From Nitrospirota bacterium (GTDB lineage: Bacteria > Nitrospirota > Thermodesulfovibrionia > Thermodesulfovibrionales > Dissulfurispiraceae): a stretch of DNA of 64,000 nt. The stretch covers positions 37,568 to 101,567 of the forward strand of contig JAJYXI010000006.1 of NCBI GenBank assembly GCA_021791055.1, read 5' to 3'. Below are positions 33,757 through 41,544 of the stretch, one piece after another. The position numbers were made by a program, and so were the translations under genes. Every line of letters begins with the position of its first letter. The stretch's first letter is position 1. Under the pieces are notes generated by a model. The model made no database searches. It was given only the letters and a program-made list of their open reading frames with translations, and was not told the origin of the DNA.

Positions 33757-35382
33757 ATGTCTATTCAAATCAACAAAGTGCGTTTGTTAGTTTTAGTTTT
33801 TACGGTTATTGTTTGCATTGGCTGTTCAGCAGCTTATCAGGCTGTAAAGCGCGGCAATGAACTTTTGGAAATGAGAAATTATTATGGTGCTGCTCAAGAA
33901 TATCTAACTGCACTGAATTTAGAGCGTGATAATAAAGATGCTAAGATGAAACTATGCCAAATTTCAAAGCAGGCATATGAACAAAAACTATCCCTTGCCG
34001 AGAACTTTGAAAAGACAAGCGACTTTGAGTCGGCAATGGGGCATTACAGCGACTTAGCTAACTTTCTTGATAGGGTAAATTCATACAACTGCCTGAACTT
34101 TGCCACCATAAACGCAAGGGTAAAGATTACAGAGATGAAGTCATCGTCGTCCGAGAAGTATTACAAGGAAGCCGAGAACCTGTTTGCCGGCGAAGATTAC
34201 AGCAATGCTATCTCAAGATATAGAGATGCGTTAAGGCATAATAACCCGTACAAAGACAGCATAGAAAAAATAGCGGAATCTTACTATAGAATTGCCCGGA
34301 AATTTGAAGCCCAAAGAGGATTCCGCAACGCCGCAAAAAATTATGTAGATGCCAATATGACAATGAAGGGGTATAAAGACGCGGTTAATAAGGCGGCTGA
34401 TTTGTATTATTCGCTGGGAAACTATTTTCTTTCAAAACAGCTCTGCAGGAACGCATGGAATGATTTTAATGAAGTTACAAGAATCAAGCCTGACTTTAAG
34501 AATGTAAACCAGAAAATAAAAGAGGCTGAAGCTTGTTCGGTTACTAAAATTGCCTTCATAAAATTTGACAACCCTACAGGCAAAGACATCGCCGGCGCAT
34601 CAATGGGCGACCTTATTTTTGATGAGATTAAATCAGGCATGCAGAAAAGGGCAAGTCAATTCATACGTGTTATGGACAGGGAAGAACTGGAGACTATTCT
34701 GAGCGAACAAAAATTAGGCATGGCAGGCATTACCGATGAATACGCAATATTTAAGAGGCTTAAGGGAGTTCACTACCTGATATTTGGAAAGCTTTCGCAG
34801 GTTTATTTTAATAAGCCGATGCAAAAACAGGAAAGCAGGCAGACAACAGGCACCAAGTATTACTCCTGTACACAGTATGATAGAAAGGGCAGACCGTATG
34901 AAGCTAGTTGTCCGAAAAATGTAAATGTGTATTTTAAACAGATTTCTGCAAATATTAATGTATCGCTCACCGGTTCAATGAAGGTTCTTAGTGTTTCAAC
35001 CGGAGAACAAGTTATTTATCACAACATAAATGTCAAAAAGGGAGACAGTGTTAGATATGCCACAGACTTTAGCGAAGATATTTCTCAGATTAAGATTGAT
35101 TCCTCAATTACGGCTCTTGCTGATGCCCGGCGGGATCTGACAGATGAAGATCGCCTCATGAGGGCGGTTGTAAATAATATTGCGAATGATATGATCAGAC
35201 AGATTCTTGATAAAATTGACCGCCCAATATCTGTCAGCGACCCTGTTGAACTGAAGGCAGAAAGTGAGACGCCAAAAGCAGCTGAAAAAGCGACATTACA
35301 GCAAGCTGAAACAAGAGACATTCAGCATAAGAGATATCAAGACAAAAAAGCTCATAAGAAGAGTTCGGGGGGAAAGAAATAG
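33757..35382 (+). CDS. TPR and CsgG-like domain lipoprotein
   Basis: 541 residues. Lipobox IGCS near residue 23. About residues 30-265 form TPR-like helical repeats (GNELLEMRNYYGAAQEYLTAL, NLFAGEDYSNAISRYRDAL). About 270-475 resembles a CsgG-type domain (KIAFIKFDNPTG...FDEIKSGMQ...FIRVMDREELETILSEQKL). The C-terminus is Lys-rich. CsgG itself forms an outer-membrane pore for curli; CsgG-like lipoproteins also act in other envelope assemblies. Longest gene of the locus, probably its core. Confidence 0.78.
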   Translation: MSIQINKVRLLVLVFTVIVCIGCSAAYQAVKRGNELLEMRNYYGAAQEYLTALNLERDNKDAKMKLCQISKQAYEQKLSLAENFEKTSDFESAMGHYSDLANFLDRVNSYNCLNFATINARVKITEMKSSSSEKYYKEAENLFAGEDYSNAISRYRDALRHNNPYKDSIEKIAESYYRIARKFEAQRGFRNAAKNYVDANMTMKGYKDAVNKAADLYYSLGNYFLSKQLCRNAWNDFNEVTRIKPDFKNVNQKIKEAEACSVTKIAFIKFDNPTGKDIAGASMGDLIFDEIKSGMQKRASQFIRVMDREELETILSEQKLGMAGITDEYAIFKRLKGVHYLIFGKLSQVYFNKPMQKQESRQTTGTKYYSCTQYDRKGRPYEASCPKNVNVYFKQISANINVSLTGSMKVLSVSTGEQVIYHNINVKKGDSVRYATDFSEDISQIKIDSSITALADARRDLTDEDRLMRAVVNNIANDMIRQILDKIDRPISVSDPVELKAESETPKAAEKATLQQAETRDIQHKRYQDKKAHKKSSGGKK

Positions 35383-35451
35383 CGATGCCCAATAAAACAG
35401 CCTAATACTGTCCCGATGCTATTCTCTCTGGATAATGTAAACGGAGGAAAT

Positions 35452-35742
35452 ATGAAGATAAGAATGGTTGTTGTATTATTGGTGATTTTATTTACTGCGG
35501 GGATAGCTGCTGCACAGAATGCCACGCCTTTAGAAATTGACGCTAAGTTTCCAGCAGCAAAGCAATGGCTGAACCAAAACAATTTATCCATAACAAAATC
35601 CCCTGAACAGGCACTTTTACTTGTTGCGGAGGAGGGCATCCCTTCTCTCAAAGCGAGGACAATGGCTCAGAAGAATGTGCAAGCCGAAAGGGCGGCTACT
35701 TACATGGCGAACCGCCAGCTTGCAAAGATGATGGGTTATTAG
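35452..35742 (+). CDS. Small periplasmic protein
   Basis: 96 residues with a signal peptide (cleavage near AAAQN) and a helical, alanine-rich mature part of about 75 residues. Start fixed by GGAGG. It lies 69 bp after the CsgG-like gene. The C-terminus (MANRQLAKMMGY) runs into a repeat element. Function unknown. Confidence 0.65.
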   Translation: MKIRMVVVLLVILFTAGIAAAQNATPLEIDAKFPAAKQWLNQNNLSITKSPEQALLLVAEEGIPSLKARTMAQKNVQAERAATYMANRQLAKMMGY

Positions 35743-35805
35743 GGACACATCCCATTTTTGACACAAAAGGGCGAAAGAGTTAAATATGGGATGTGCCCCT
35801 AATTA
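35739..35805. repeat. Inverted-repeat element with ATTAGGGACACATCCCAT ends
   Basis: Starts ATTAGGGACACATCCCAT and ends ATGGGATGTGCCCCTAAT, a near-perfect inverted pair around about 30 bp. The right end (35782-35805) matches 63834-63857 at 23 of 24 positions. Looks like a small non-autonomous mobile or REP-type element. Confidence 0.75.
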
Positions 35806-35836
35806 AAAGAAACGATAGCCTTGGAGGTTAGGAAGA

Positions 35837-36244
35837 ATGAAACATTATAGAGTCTTATTTATTTGTTGCATTATCACCATTTCCACATTAGCTTTATGGG
35901 CGTGTACACTTATTCAGACACAAGTCAGGAAAGACTTCTATATCACAAAACAAATTAACTATGCAGATGCCTTTGAGAAAGGGGTTAAGGCTTGTCGCGA
36001 CATAGACTTAGAAATAGGCCTTTCGAACAAAGATGCTGGGCAGATAACTTGTAATACAACCTATTCAACATTCAAACCATATTATGAGCTGAATATATTT
36101 TTGGAGAAAGAGGGCGGAATGTTGAAAAAGGTTGATGTTAAGGCCTTTGGAGGCACTGGTGGCCCTATACCACCATCCGAATCAAGTGCGGTTGAACTTA
36201 TCCAAAAGTATTTTAACGCACTTAAGCAATTAGGTATTGAATAA
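35837..36244 (+). CDS. Predicted lipoprotein, unknown family
   Basis: 135 residues. Lipobox LWAC near residue 23 after a hydrophobic signal. The short mature domain has two cysteines (KACRDID, ITCNTTY). No family recognised. It ends 20 bp before a strong hairpin shared with the convergent PIN gene. Confidence 0.68.
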   Translation: MKHYRVLFICCIITISTLALWACTLIQTQVRKDFYITKQINYADAFEKGVKACRDIDLEIGLSNKDAGQITCNTTYSTFKPYYELNIFLEKEGGMLKKVDVKAFGGTGGPIPPSESSAVELIQKYFNALKQLGIE

Positions 36245-36264
36245 TTCATTGAGGTGGCTGGATT

Positions 36265-36293
36265 GGAGAGAGTAAAGTTTTTTTACTCTCTCC
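36265..36293. terminator. Bidirectional 12-bp hairpin between convergent genes
   Basis: Stem GGAGAGAGTAAA / TTTACTCTCTCC with a 5-base loop GTTTT. It overlaps the last codons of the PIN gene at 36283. Confidence 0.75.
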
Positions 36294-36702
36294 CGTAGAA
36301 TTTCACCGGATGAGAGTAAGGATGGTATCTGAAATGTTCGTCAAAGGCAAAAACAGCTTCAATCCCGACTTTGTTTATCAAGGCAAAACTGGTGCAATCT
36401 GTAAAACTCAATCTCCTATCTTCAAATTTTCTGAATATTGCTTTAGCAGCGGTTTCAATATCTCCATCTATTCTCAGGATATTTATATGGCTCTTGTCTA
36501 TCTCATCCATAAATTTGACGGCAGTGGTATGGCTGCCTCTCATTTTAAGAAGGGTATAGGTTTCGTTCAAAACATAATCAGAGGTGTAAATAATAGCCTT
36601 TTGCTCTTGAAGTTTAGCATGGATAGCTTTGGCGCTGGAATTATTCTGGTCTTTAGGAACAGCAAGGGCGCAGAAGGCTCCTGTATCAATAAAAACCTTC
36701 AA
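36283..36702 (-). CDS. PIN-domain toxin (VapC-like)
   Basis: 139 residues. PIN motifs: FIDTGAFCALAVPKDQNN (first Asp), the Glu of YVLNETYTLL, and the acidic FTDCTSFA followed by FAFDEHF. Probably a ribonuclease. It overlaps its antitoxin by 4 bp. It is inserted on the opposite strand inside the lipoprotein locus. Confidence 0.9.
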   Translation of the reverse strand: MKVFIDTGAFCALAVPKDQNNSSAKAIHAKLQEQKAIIYTSDYVLNETYTLLKMRGSHTTAVKFMDEIDKSHINILRIDGDIETAAKAIFRKFEDRRLSFTDCTSFALINKVGIEAVFAFDEHFRYHPYSHPVKFYGRE

Positions 36703-36926
36703 TTCGGAACCTCGCCGTACAGGTATTTGTCATGATGAACGGAAAGGTCAATATCGTAACAATCTTTTGCAATATCAATTATGCCGATAAGACTGCATTC
36801 TTCCATAACAGCACGATCAACTTCATTTGCAAGGGTTATTTTAAGCCTCTTATGTTCAGGCACATCAACTTTTTCCAAGGGTTTAAAGACACCGTCTTCA
36901 AAAATAGCGGTTATTGTCTGAGACAT
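36699..36926 (-). CDS. AF2212-like (DUF104) antitoxin
   Basis: 75 residues starting MSQTITAIFEDGVFKPLEKV, the classic opening of AF2212/PG0164-type antitoxins (beta-rich N-terminus binding the toxin). GGAGGTGA precedes the start. Pairs with the PIN toxin immediately downstream. Confidence 0.9.
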   Translation of the reverse strand: MSQTITAIFEDGVFKPLEKVDVPEHKRLKITLANEVDRAVMEECSLIGIIDIAKDCYDIDLSVHHDKYLYGEVPN

Positions 36927-37004
36927 ACTTTTATCACCTCCTATAGTATCGTGAATCTATTTGAAATTTATCATATATACGGTTTTTTGTCAAAAAAATA
37001 CACA

Positions 37005-37069
37005 CAGGCCGTTGGCCTTTAAATCTAAATTTTAGGGGGTTTTTATGAGACGCAAAATATTAGGCATGA
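37005..37069 (+). repeat. Leader/signal-peptide repeat, copy 2
   Basis: Closely matches 33100-33165 across the leader, the ribosome site and about ten codons of signal peptide. Confidence 0.75.
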
Positions 37070-37554
37070 TGGTAGTAATGATTTTTGCATTAGGTTTTTA
37101 CGGATGCGCATCAACAAGCACGGTAAATACAACTATTGTGCCGACTGTTCCTCTTGACAGCTTTAAAACTGTTTCCATTAATGTGCAGACAAAGGTAGAG
37201 GATTCGGAAAAGGAGATGCAGGCATTTAAAGGCATATTAATTTCAGAACTAACAAAGAAAAATAAATGGGAAGTGATTACCGGCAATGCCTCACAAGGGC
37301 AACTTGGACTTACTGCTACTATAACCAATCTCAACAAGGTTGGCGGTGCTTCAAGGATTTTAATGGGTGCCCTTGCAGGGCGTGCGTCTGTGGAAGTAGA
37401 GGTTGTGTTGAAGGACTCAAAAGGAAACGTGATAAGTCAGTTCTCGGTTAATGGGAAATCTTCTGGAGGAACCATCTTCGCCGGAACCACAGATCAAGCT
37501 CTTGAAAAGGCAGCAGAGCAGATAGTGGCATTCATGGATGGCAGGAAAAACTGA
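37045..37554 (+). CDS. DUF4410-type lipoprotein
   Basis: 169 residues. Lipobox FYGC near residue 21 after MRRKILGMMVV. The mature domain (TVSINVQTKVEDSEKEMQAFKGILISELTKK) with a glycine-rich middle (GGASRILMGALAGRASVEVEV) matches DUF4410. That family is thought to be an envelope lipoprotein related to the LpoB/CsgG-like group. Its 5' end is shared with the gene at 33141. Confidence 0.82.
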   Translation: MRRKILGMMVVMIFALGFYGCASTSTVNTTIVPTVPLDSFKTVSINVQTKVEDSEKEMQAFKGILISELTKKNKWEVITGNASQGQLGLTATITNLNKVGGASRILMGALAGRASVEVEVVLKDSKGNVISQFSVNGKSSGGTIFAGTTDQALEKAAEQIVAFMDGRKN

Positions 37555-37592
37555 AAATATGCGCCAGGAATAATAATTTTGCGGAGGGAACT

Positions 37593-38105
37593 ATGGATGC
37601 AAGAAAAAAGGCAGTATTTTATATGGTATTAGTAGTAGTTTCAGTTTTTATTGTCTATGGATGCATTACGACAACTCAAGGACCGGCTACAACATTACGA
37701 ACTACACAGGGATTTGTGCCCAAAAAGACCTACAACCTCGGTTATGACCAGATGTGGGATAAGATGATGTCAGTATTAAGAGCACAAAGGATTATGCTGT
37801 CCCAATCCAGCAAAGAAAGCGGCATTATTCAAACAGACTATATACATGGATGGGAAACAGATATTGCAGCAATTTCAAAAACAACATATAGATACAAATA
37901 TCAGATTGCCTTTGAAAAGATTAATCCTTCACAGACGCGGGTTGAAATAACCTGCAAAATTGAGGCAAAAGAGTTTTTGAAAGGCGGCAGCGCAAGGGAG
38001 GCGGTAGAACAACTCAGACCGTATGAAGATGTAACCCACAAACAGCAACAGAACGCTATGTTCTTTGAAAATTGGCTTTACGAGCAGATTGAAAAGTCTC
38101 TGTAA
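37593..38105 (+). CDS. Predicted lipoprotein, unknown family
   Basis: 170 residues. Lipobox VYGC near residue 24. The mature part (KKTYNLGYDQMWDKMMSVLRAQ) is similar in style to small lipoproteins with a beta-alpha domain. A 38-bp gap to the preceding gene and 15 bp to the next indicate one operon. GGAGGGA ribosome site. Function unknown. Confidence 0.7.
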   Translation: MDARKKAVFYMVLVVVSVFIVYGCITTTQGPATTLRTTQGFVPKKTYNLGYDQMWDKMMSVLRAQRIMLSQSSKESGIIQTDYIHGWETDIAAISKTTYRYKYQIAFEKINPSQTRVEITCKIEAKEFLKGGSAREAVEQLRPYEDVTHKQQQNAMFFENWLYEQIEKSL

Positions 38106-38120
38106 GATTTAGGCTGCCTT

Positions 38121-38609
38121 ATGAAAAGAATTACCCTTTTTCTCATGATGCCTGCTTTCCTTTCCGCCTGCGGCGGATCGGAGGTGTATAAAGATGTCTT
38201 TAACAAAGATGGCGGGCCAAATGTAAAAGCTTTCAATGAATCTGTTGATAACTGCTATCTTGCGGCCAAAAGGGCGGTATTAAGCCAGAACTTCAGGATT
38301 GAAAAAGAGGATTTGCAGGCAAAATCATTTACAGCAGCAAGATACTTTGAAGATGGCAAAGATAGCATTGTCCTTACAGTCAATGCAAATGTCATAGCAG
38401 CAGGCAGCGATAAAGCCACCATTTATATCAGCGCAGTGCAGCATGTTGAAAAGGTCAGGGTGCAGAGTGAGAGATTCTTATTCATTCCAATCGGAAGCCA
38501 AGCCACAAAGACCAAGCAGGAGGAAAGGACTGTTGAGGATGAGGAGTTTTACAAGAAGTTCTTTGAGGCGGTGGAAAAGGAGATAAAAATTTTAGCGGCA
38601 AAAAATTAA
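38121..38609 (+). CDS. Lipoprotein, paralogue of the one at 32606
   Basis: 162 residues. The lipobox LSAC and first third are the same as in the gene at 32606, with 143 bp identical in DNA. The remainder is similar but diverged. Its signal sequence differs (FLMMPAFLSAC), as if the two copies exchanged or shared only the core. Tentatively DUF2242-like. Confidence 0.75.
   Translation: MKRITLFLMMPAFLSACGGSEVYKDVFNKDGGPNVKAFNESVDNCYLAAKRAVLSQNFRIEKEDLQAKSFTAARYFEDGKDSIVLTVNANVIAAGSDKATIYISAVQHVEKVRVQSERFLFIPIGSQATKTKQEERTVEDEEFYKKFFEAVEKEIKILAAKN
38157..38299 (+). repeat. 143-bp direct repeat, copy 2
   Basis: Identical to 32642-32784 (offset 5515 bp). Confidence 0.9.
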
Positions 38610-38625
38610 AAATGGGAGGTTTGAG

Positions 38626-39384
38626 ATGAGACGCAAGGTATTCAGTGTGATTGCAGCGATGGCGCTTTTGCTGACATTTAGCGGCACGGCTGTCTCCGAA
38701 GATGTTGCCTCTGACCCGCAAGCCTTAGTAGGCAGATGGGAAGGAAGTGCAAGGGGATTGGATAATAACTGGTCAAGCTATTATGCAGTAGAGGTTTTCC
38801 ATGTAGATGCCAAAGGGAAAAGAGTTATGTATAGATACATTTGTCCGGAGTGCAGAAGGGCAGGAATGTTTTATGAAATCGCCAAGCTTAAGGATGATAA
38901 AGATAAAATTGCTTTTGAGACAACATGGCGCGACCCTCTTGAGTTTGTTCTGAAAGGAAACTATCTGAGTGGATTTTTGAGTACCACTGGAGATACCGGC
39001 ATCTATCGCTATGACTATACATTAAAACGACTTGCAGACAAAAAACAGGTTTTTGACGCAAAGGAACTGGTTGGCGAATGGATATGGGTGTCTGGAAGTA
39101 GGTGGCGTGAGCTTATAATTGAAGAAGTTGATACCCAAAACAAGACTTTCAAGGGGAAATATAAAATAGATACCGGAAAAGAATATCCTTTAATAGAGGC
39201 TAAAATAGTTTCCTTTGGAAACGGGTTCAAAATAGACTTTTGGACTACAAATAGAACCACCCATTACCAGCTAACATATTATCCAAATTTCAGGGAGTAC
39301 CCTCCAGTTTTGTGGGGTCAATTTGAAAGGCTGACCGGGGAATCTAATTATAAGATGTTCAGGAAAAAGGAGAAGAAGGATTGA
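38626..39384 (+). CDS. Secreted protein of unknown function
   Basis: 252 residues. A signal peptide starting MRRKVFSVIAAMALLL, again like the genes at 33141 and 37045, ends near TAVSED. The mature part has two similar beta-rich halves (ALVGRWEGSARG at about 33-44, and ELVGEWIWVSGS at about 145-156). This suggests an internal duplication, possibly a lipocalin-like or immunoglobulin-like pair. A CxxC-type ICPECRR is present in the first half. GGAGG ribosome site. Confidence 0.68.
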   Translation: MRRKVFSVIAAMALLLTFSGTAVSEDVASDPQALVGRWEGSARGLDNNWSSYYAVEVFHVDAKGKRVMYRYICPECRRAGMFYEIAKLKDDKDKIAFETTWRDPLEFVLKGNYLSGFLSTTGDTGIYRYDYTLKRLADKKQVFDAKELVGEWIWVSGSRWRELIIEEVDTQNKTFKGKYKIDTGKEYPLIEAKIVSFGNGFKIDFWTTNRTTHYQLTYYPNFREYPPVLWGQFERLTGESNYKMFRKKEKKD

Positions 39385-39415
39385 AGTCATTAGTCTTTTT
39401 AAGGAGAAGGTGCAA

Positions 39416-39478
39416 TGAGTATAGTTAAGGACTTTAAAACAAAGTTATTTGAAAAATTAAACAACATTAAAAAATGAT
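39416..39478 (+). CDS. 20-codon ORF, possible start of a frameshifted gene
   Basis: A strong AAGGAGAAGG site precedes the ATG. The ORF (MSIVKDFKTKLFEKLNNIKK) ends at an AAAAAATGA run, and a second frame continues directly (MIEAAIERKRRRGK...) to about 39660. One extra A would join them. It may be a decayed small gene; the rest of 39385-39600 holds only the antitoxin promoter. Confidence 0.3.
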
Positions 39479-39563
39479 CGAGGCAGCGATAGAGAGAAAA
39501 AGGAGAAGAGGGAAGATTTGGGCAATGTATAAATTTATAATGTATAAAATTATTAAAACATAT

Positions 39564-39593
39564 TTGACAATTACTAAATTTTTGATGTACATT
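39564..39593 (+). promoter_or_regulatory. Promoter of the antitoxin gene, apparently leaderless
   Basis: TTGACA, 18 bp, TACATT. The predicted start point coincides with the ATG at 39601, and no ribosome site is visible. Confidence 0.45.
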
Positions 39594-39600
39594 ATTATAA

Positions 39601-39858
39601 ATGAAAACATTAAAAAAGAGACCAATCCAGATATACTTAGAGCCTGGACAGGACAATCTGCTCGAAATACTGTCTAAAAAAAGAGGTGTGTCAAAGGCTG
39701 CGATTATTCGGGGCGGGATCGAAAAAATCTTAAGGGAACTTCCTGTAGAAGAAGACCCTGCTATGGGTCTTGTCGGACTGGGAAGCTCGGGCAAGGGTGA
39801 TTTGTCCGAAAAACACGACAGATATGTTATCAAACATGCTGCATCAAAGAAAAAATGA
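39601..39858 (+). CDS. Ribbon-helix-helix antitoxin
   Basis: 85 residues. RPIQIYLEPGQDNLLEILSKKRGVSKAAIIRGGI is a typical ribbon-helix-helix DNA-binding motif. The tail (GKGDLSEKHDRYVIKHA) would bind the toxin. It overlaps the PIN gene by 4 bp. Confidence 0.88.
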   Translation: MKTLKKRPIQIYLEPGQDNLLEILSKKRGVSKAAIIRGGIEKILRELPVEEDPAMGLVGLGSSGKGDLSEKHDRYVIKHAASKKK

Positions 39859-40271
39859 TGTCCCGAGAGAGCATATTTGTTGACACCGGTGCATGGGTTG
39901 CCCTTGCAGACAGGGACGATGCCCATCATCAGAAGGCAGTATCTGTATACCCTTCTCTTCTAAAGACCTACAGGAGTCTTGTAACGAGTAATCTCGTTAT
40001 TGCAGAAGCATATGTAATCATTCTCAATGAGTTGGGACACAATGCGGCCATAGATTTTATTGAACGGATAAACGCCAGTCCGAGGATCCTGAGGATTTAT
40101 TCAAATGGAGATGTAGAAGCGGAAGCGGTAAATATTTTAAAGAAATATGCCGACCAGGACTTCAGTTACACCGATGCAGTGAGTTTTACGATAATGAGAA
40201 GGCAGAAGATCGGGCAGTTTTTCGGCTTTGACAAACATTTCGTTACAGCGGGCTTTGTCAAAATTCCTTGA
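39855..40271 (+). CDS. PIN-domain toxin (VapC-like)
   Basis: 138 residues. The first Asp (FVDTGAWVALADRDD), the Glu of NLVIAEAYVI, the Asp pair near DFSYTDAVSF and GFDKHF complete a PIN active site. Probable ribonuclease toxin, neutralised by the preceding antitoxin. Confidence 0.9.
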   Translation: MMSRESIFVDTGAWVALADRDDAHHQKAVSVYPSLLKTYRSLVTSNLVIAEAYVIILNELGHNAAIDFIERINASPRILRIYSNGDVEAEAVNILKKYADQDFSYTDAVSFTIMRRQKIGQFFGFDKHFVTAGFVKIP

Positions 40272-40280
40272 GCTTCCTTT

Positions 40281-40309
40281 TTGAAGTATGCACCAAAAAA
40301 TCGTATAAT
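40281..40309 (+). promoter_or_regulatory. Promoter of yraN, apparently leaderless
   Basis: TTGAAG, 17 bp, TATAAT. The expected transcription start is about 40315-40317, at the ATG itself. No ribosome site precedes it. Confidence 0.6.
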
Positions 40310-40314
40310 CTTAC

Positions 40315-40656
40315 ATGAAATCCTTTGGCCATAAAGGCGAAGAAATCGCTGTCGATTTTTTAAAGCAAAAGGGGTATAAAATCCTCAGGCGTAATTATAT
40401 GACGCCTCTGGGAGAAGCGGATATAGTAGCTAAAGACAAAAACATCATTGTATTCGTTGAGGTTAAGGCAAGGAGCAGCGATGCCTTTGGACAGCCATTT
40501 GAAGCCGTTAATCACAGGAAGCAGGAAAAGCTCAAAAAGATTGCCCTTTATTATCTAAAGCATAATAAAATAGAATTACCTGTAAGGTTTGATATTGTGA
40601 GCATCATATCCAGAGACGGAAAGGCAGAAGTAAATCATATAGCGGAGGCATTTTAA
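40315..40656 (+). CDS. yraN: YraN/UPF0102 nuclease-fold protein
   Basis: 113 residues of the Holliday-junction-resolvase-like UPF0102 family: GEEIAVDFLKQKGYKILRRNY, EADIVAKDKNIIVFVEVKARSS, and KLKKIALYYLK. The catalytic D/E-x-K pattern is conserved. Likely a leaderless transcript. An aminotransferase gene follows 3 bp later. Confidence 0.9.
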   Translation: MKSFGHKGEEIAVDFLKQKGYKILRRNYMTPLGEADIVAKDKNIIVFVEVKARSSDAFGQPFEAVNHRKQEKLKKIALYYLKHNKIELPVRFDIVSIISRDGKAEVNHIAEAF

Positions 40657-40659
40657 ATT

Positions 40660-41544
40660 ATGTATGTATATTTAAATAATAAAATCGTTCCTTTATCAGA
40701 TGCGAAGGTCTCTGTATTTGACCACGGCTTTTTGTACGGAGACGGCATATATGAGACAATGCGTGTTTATGACGGCGTTGTATTCATGCTCGATGAGCAT
40801 ATCGAAAGATTATATCGCTCGGCATCCCTTATAGGTCTTGCTATTCCTAAAAAAATATCTGATATAAAAATAGCAATCTACGAAACATTAAAGGCAAACT
40901 CACTGACAAATGCCTATGTCAGGCTGACCATATCAAGAGGTTACGGCCCCATCGGCCTTGATCCCGAACTCTGCAAGGAGCCAACGTTTGTTGTGATAAC
41001 AAATGAATTCAAGACTTATCCTAAAGCATATTATGAGGAGGGGATAAAGCTAACAATCGCATCTGTCAGAAGAAATCTCAGAGAGGCGCTCAATCCCCAA
41101 ATCAAGTCTCTTAACTTCCTCAATAATATACTCGCAAAGATTGAGGCAAAGCAGGCAGATGCCTATGAAGCCATAATGCTCAATGCCGCAGGCCATCTTA
41201 CAGAAGGAACCATAAGCAATATCTTTTTTGTCATGGATGGGATTTTATGCACACCCTCTGTTGAATGCGGAATCCTCGACGGCATAACAAGGGCTTTGGT
41301 TATAGACCTCGCCTTAAAGAACGGGCTTGAAGTTAAGGAAGGAGAATTCGCTCCTGAAGAGCTATACATGGCATCCGAGGTATTTATAACAAATACCACA
41401 ATGGAGGTAATGCCTGCCCGCAGGGTTGATAAAACAGAATTCAAGGTGGGAGAGGTTTCAAAGCTGCTTCTGAAGAAATATCGACAAGAGGTGAACGGAT
41501 ATGTCAAAGAGAAAAAAGGAGAAGGCCCGTCCCTCTGGGAATGA
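40660..41544 (+). CDS. Class IV aminotransferase (branched-chain or D-amino acid type)
   Basis: 294 residues. Motifs DHGFLYGDGIYETMRVYDG, the PLP lysine in NPQIKSLNFLNNILAK, and EGTISNIFFV with GILDGITRALV place it in class IV. The enzyme could be branched-chain aminotransferase (IlvE), D-alanine aminotransferase or 4-amino-4-deoxychorismate lyase; the sequence alone does not decide. It overlaps deoC by 44 bp. Confidence 0.9.
   Translation: MYVYLNNKIVPLSDAKVSVFDHGFLYGDGIYETMRVYDGVVFMLDEHIERLYRSASLIGLAIPKKISDIKIAIYETLKANSLTNAYVRLTISRGYGPIGLDPELCKEPTFVVITNEFKTYPKAYYEEGIKLTIASVRRNLREALNPQIKSLNFLNNILAKIEAKQADAYEAIMLNAAGHLTEGTISNIFFVMDGILCTPSVECGILDGITRALVIDLALKNGLEVKEGEFAPEELYMASEVFITNTTMEVMPARRVDKTEFKVGEVSKLLLKKYRQEVNGYVKEKKGEGPSLWE

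Noticed and set aside
39399..39929. 176-codon minus-strand ORF
   Set aside because: It lies opposite the ribbon-helix-helix and PIN genes and its promoter, with low-complexity translation and no start site.
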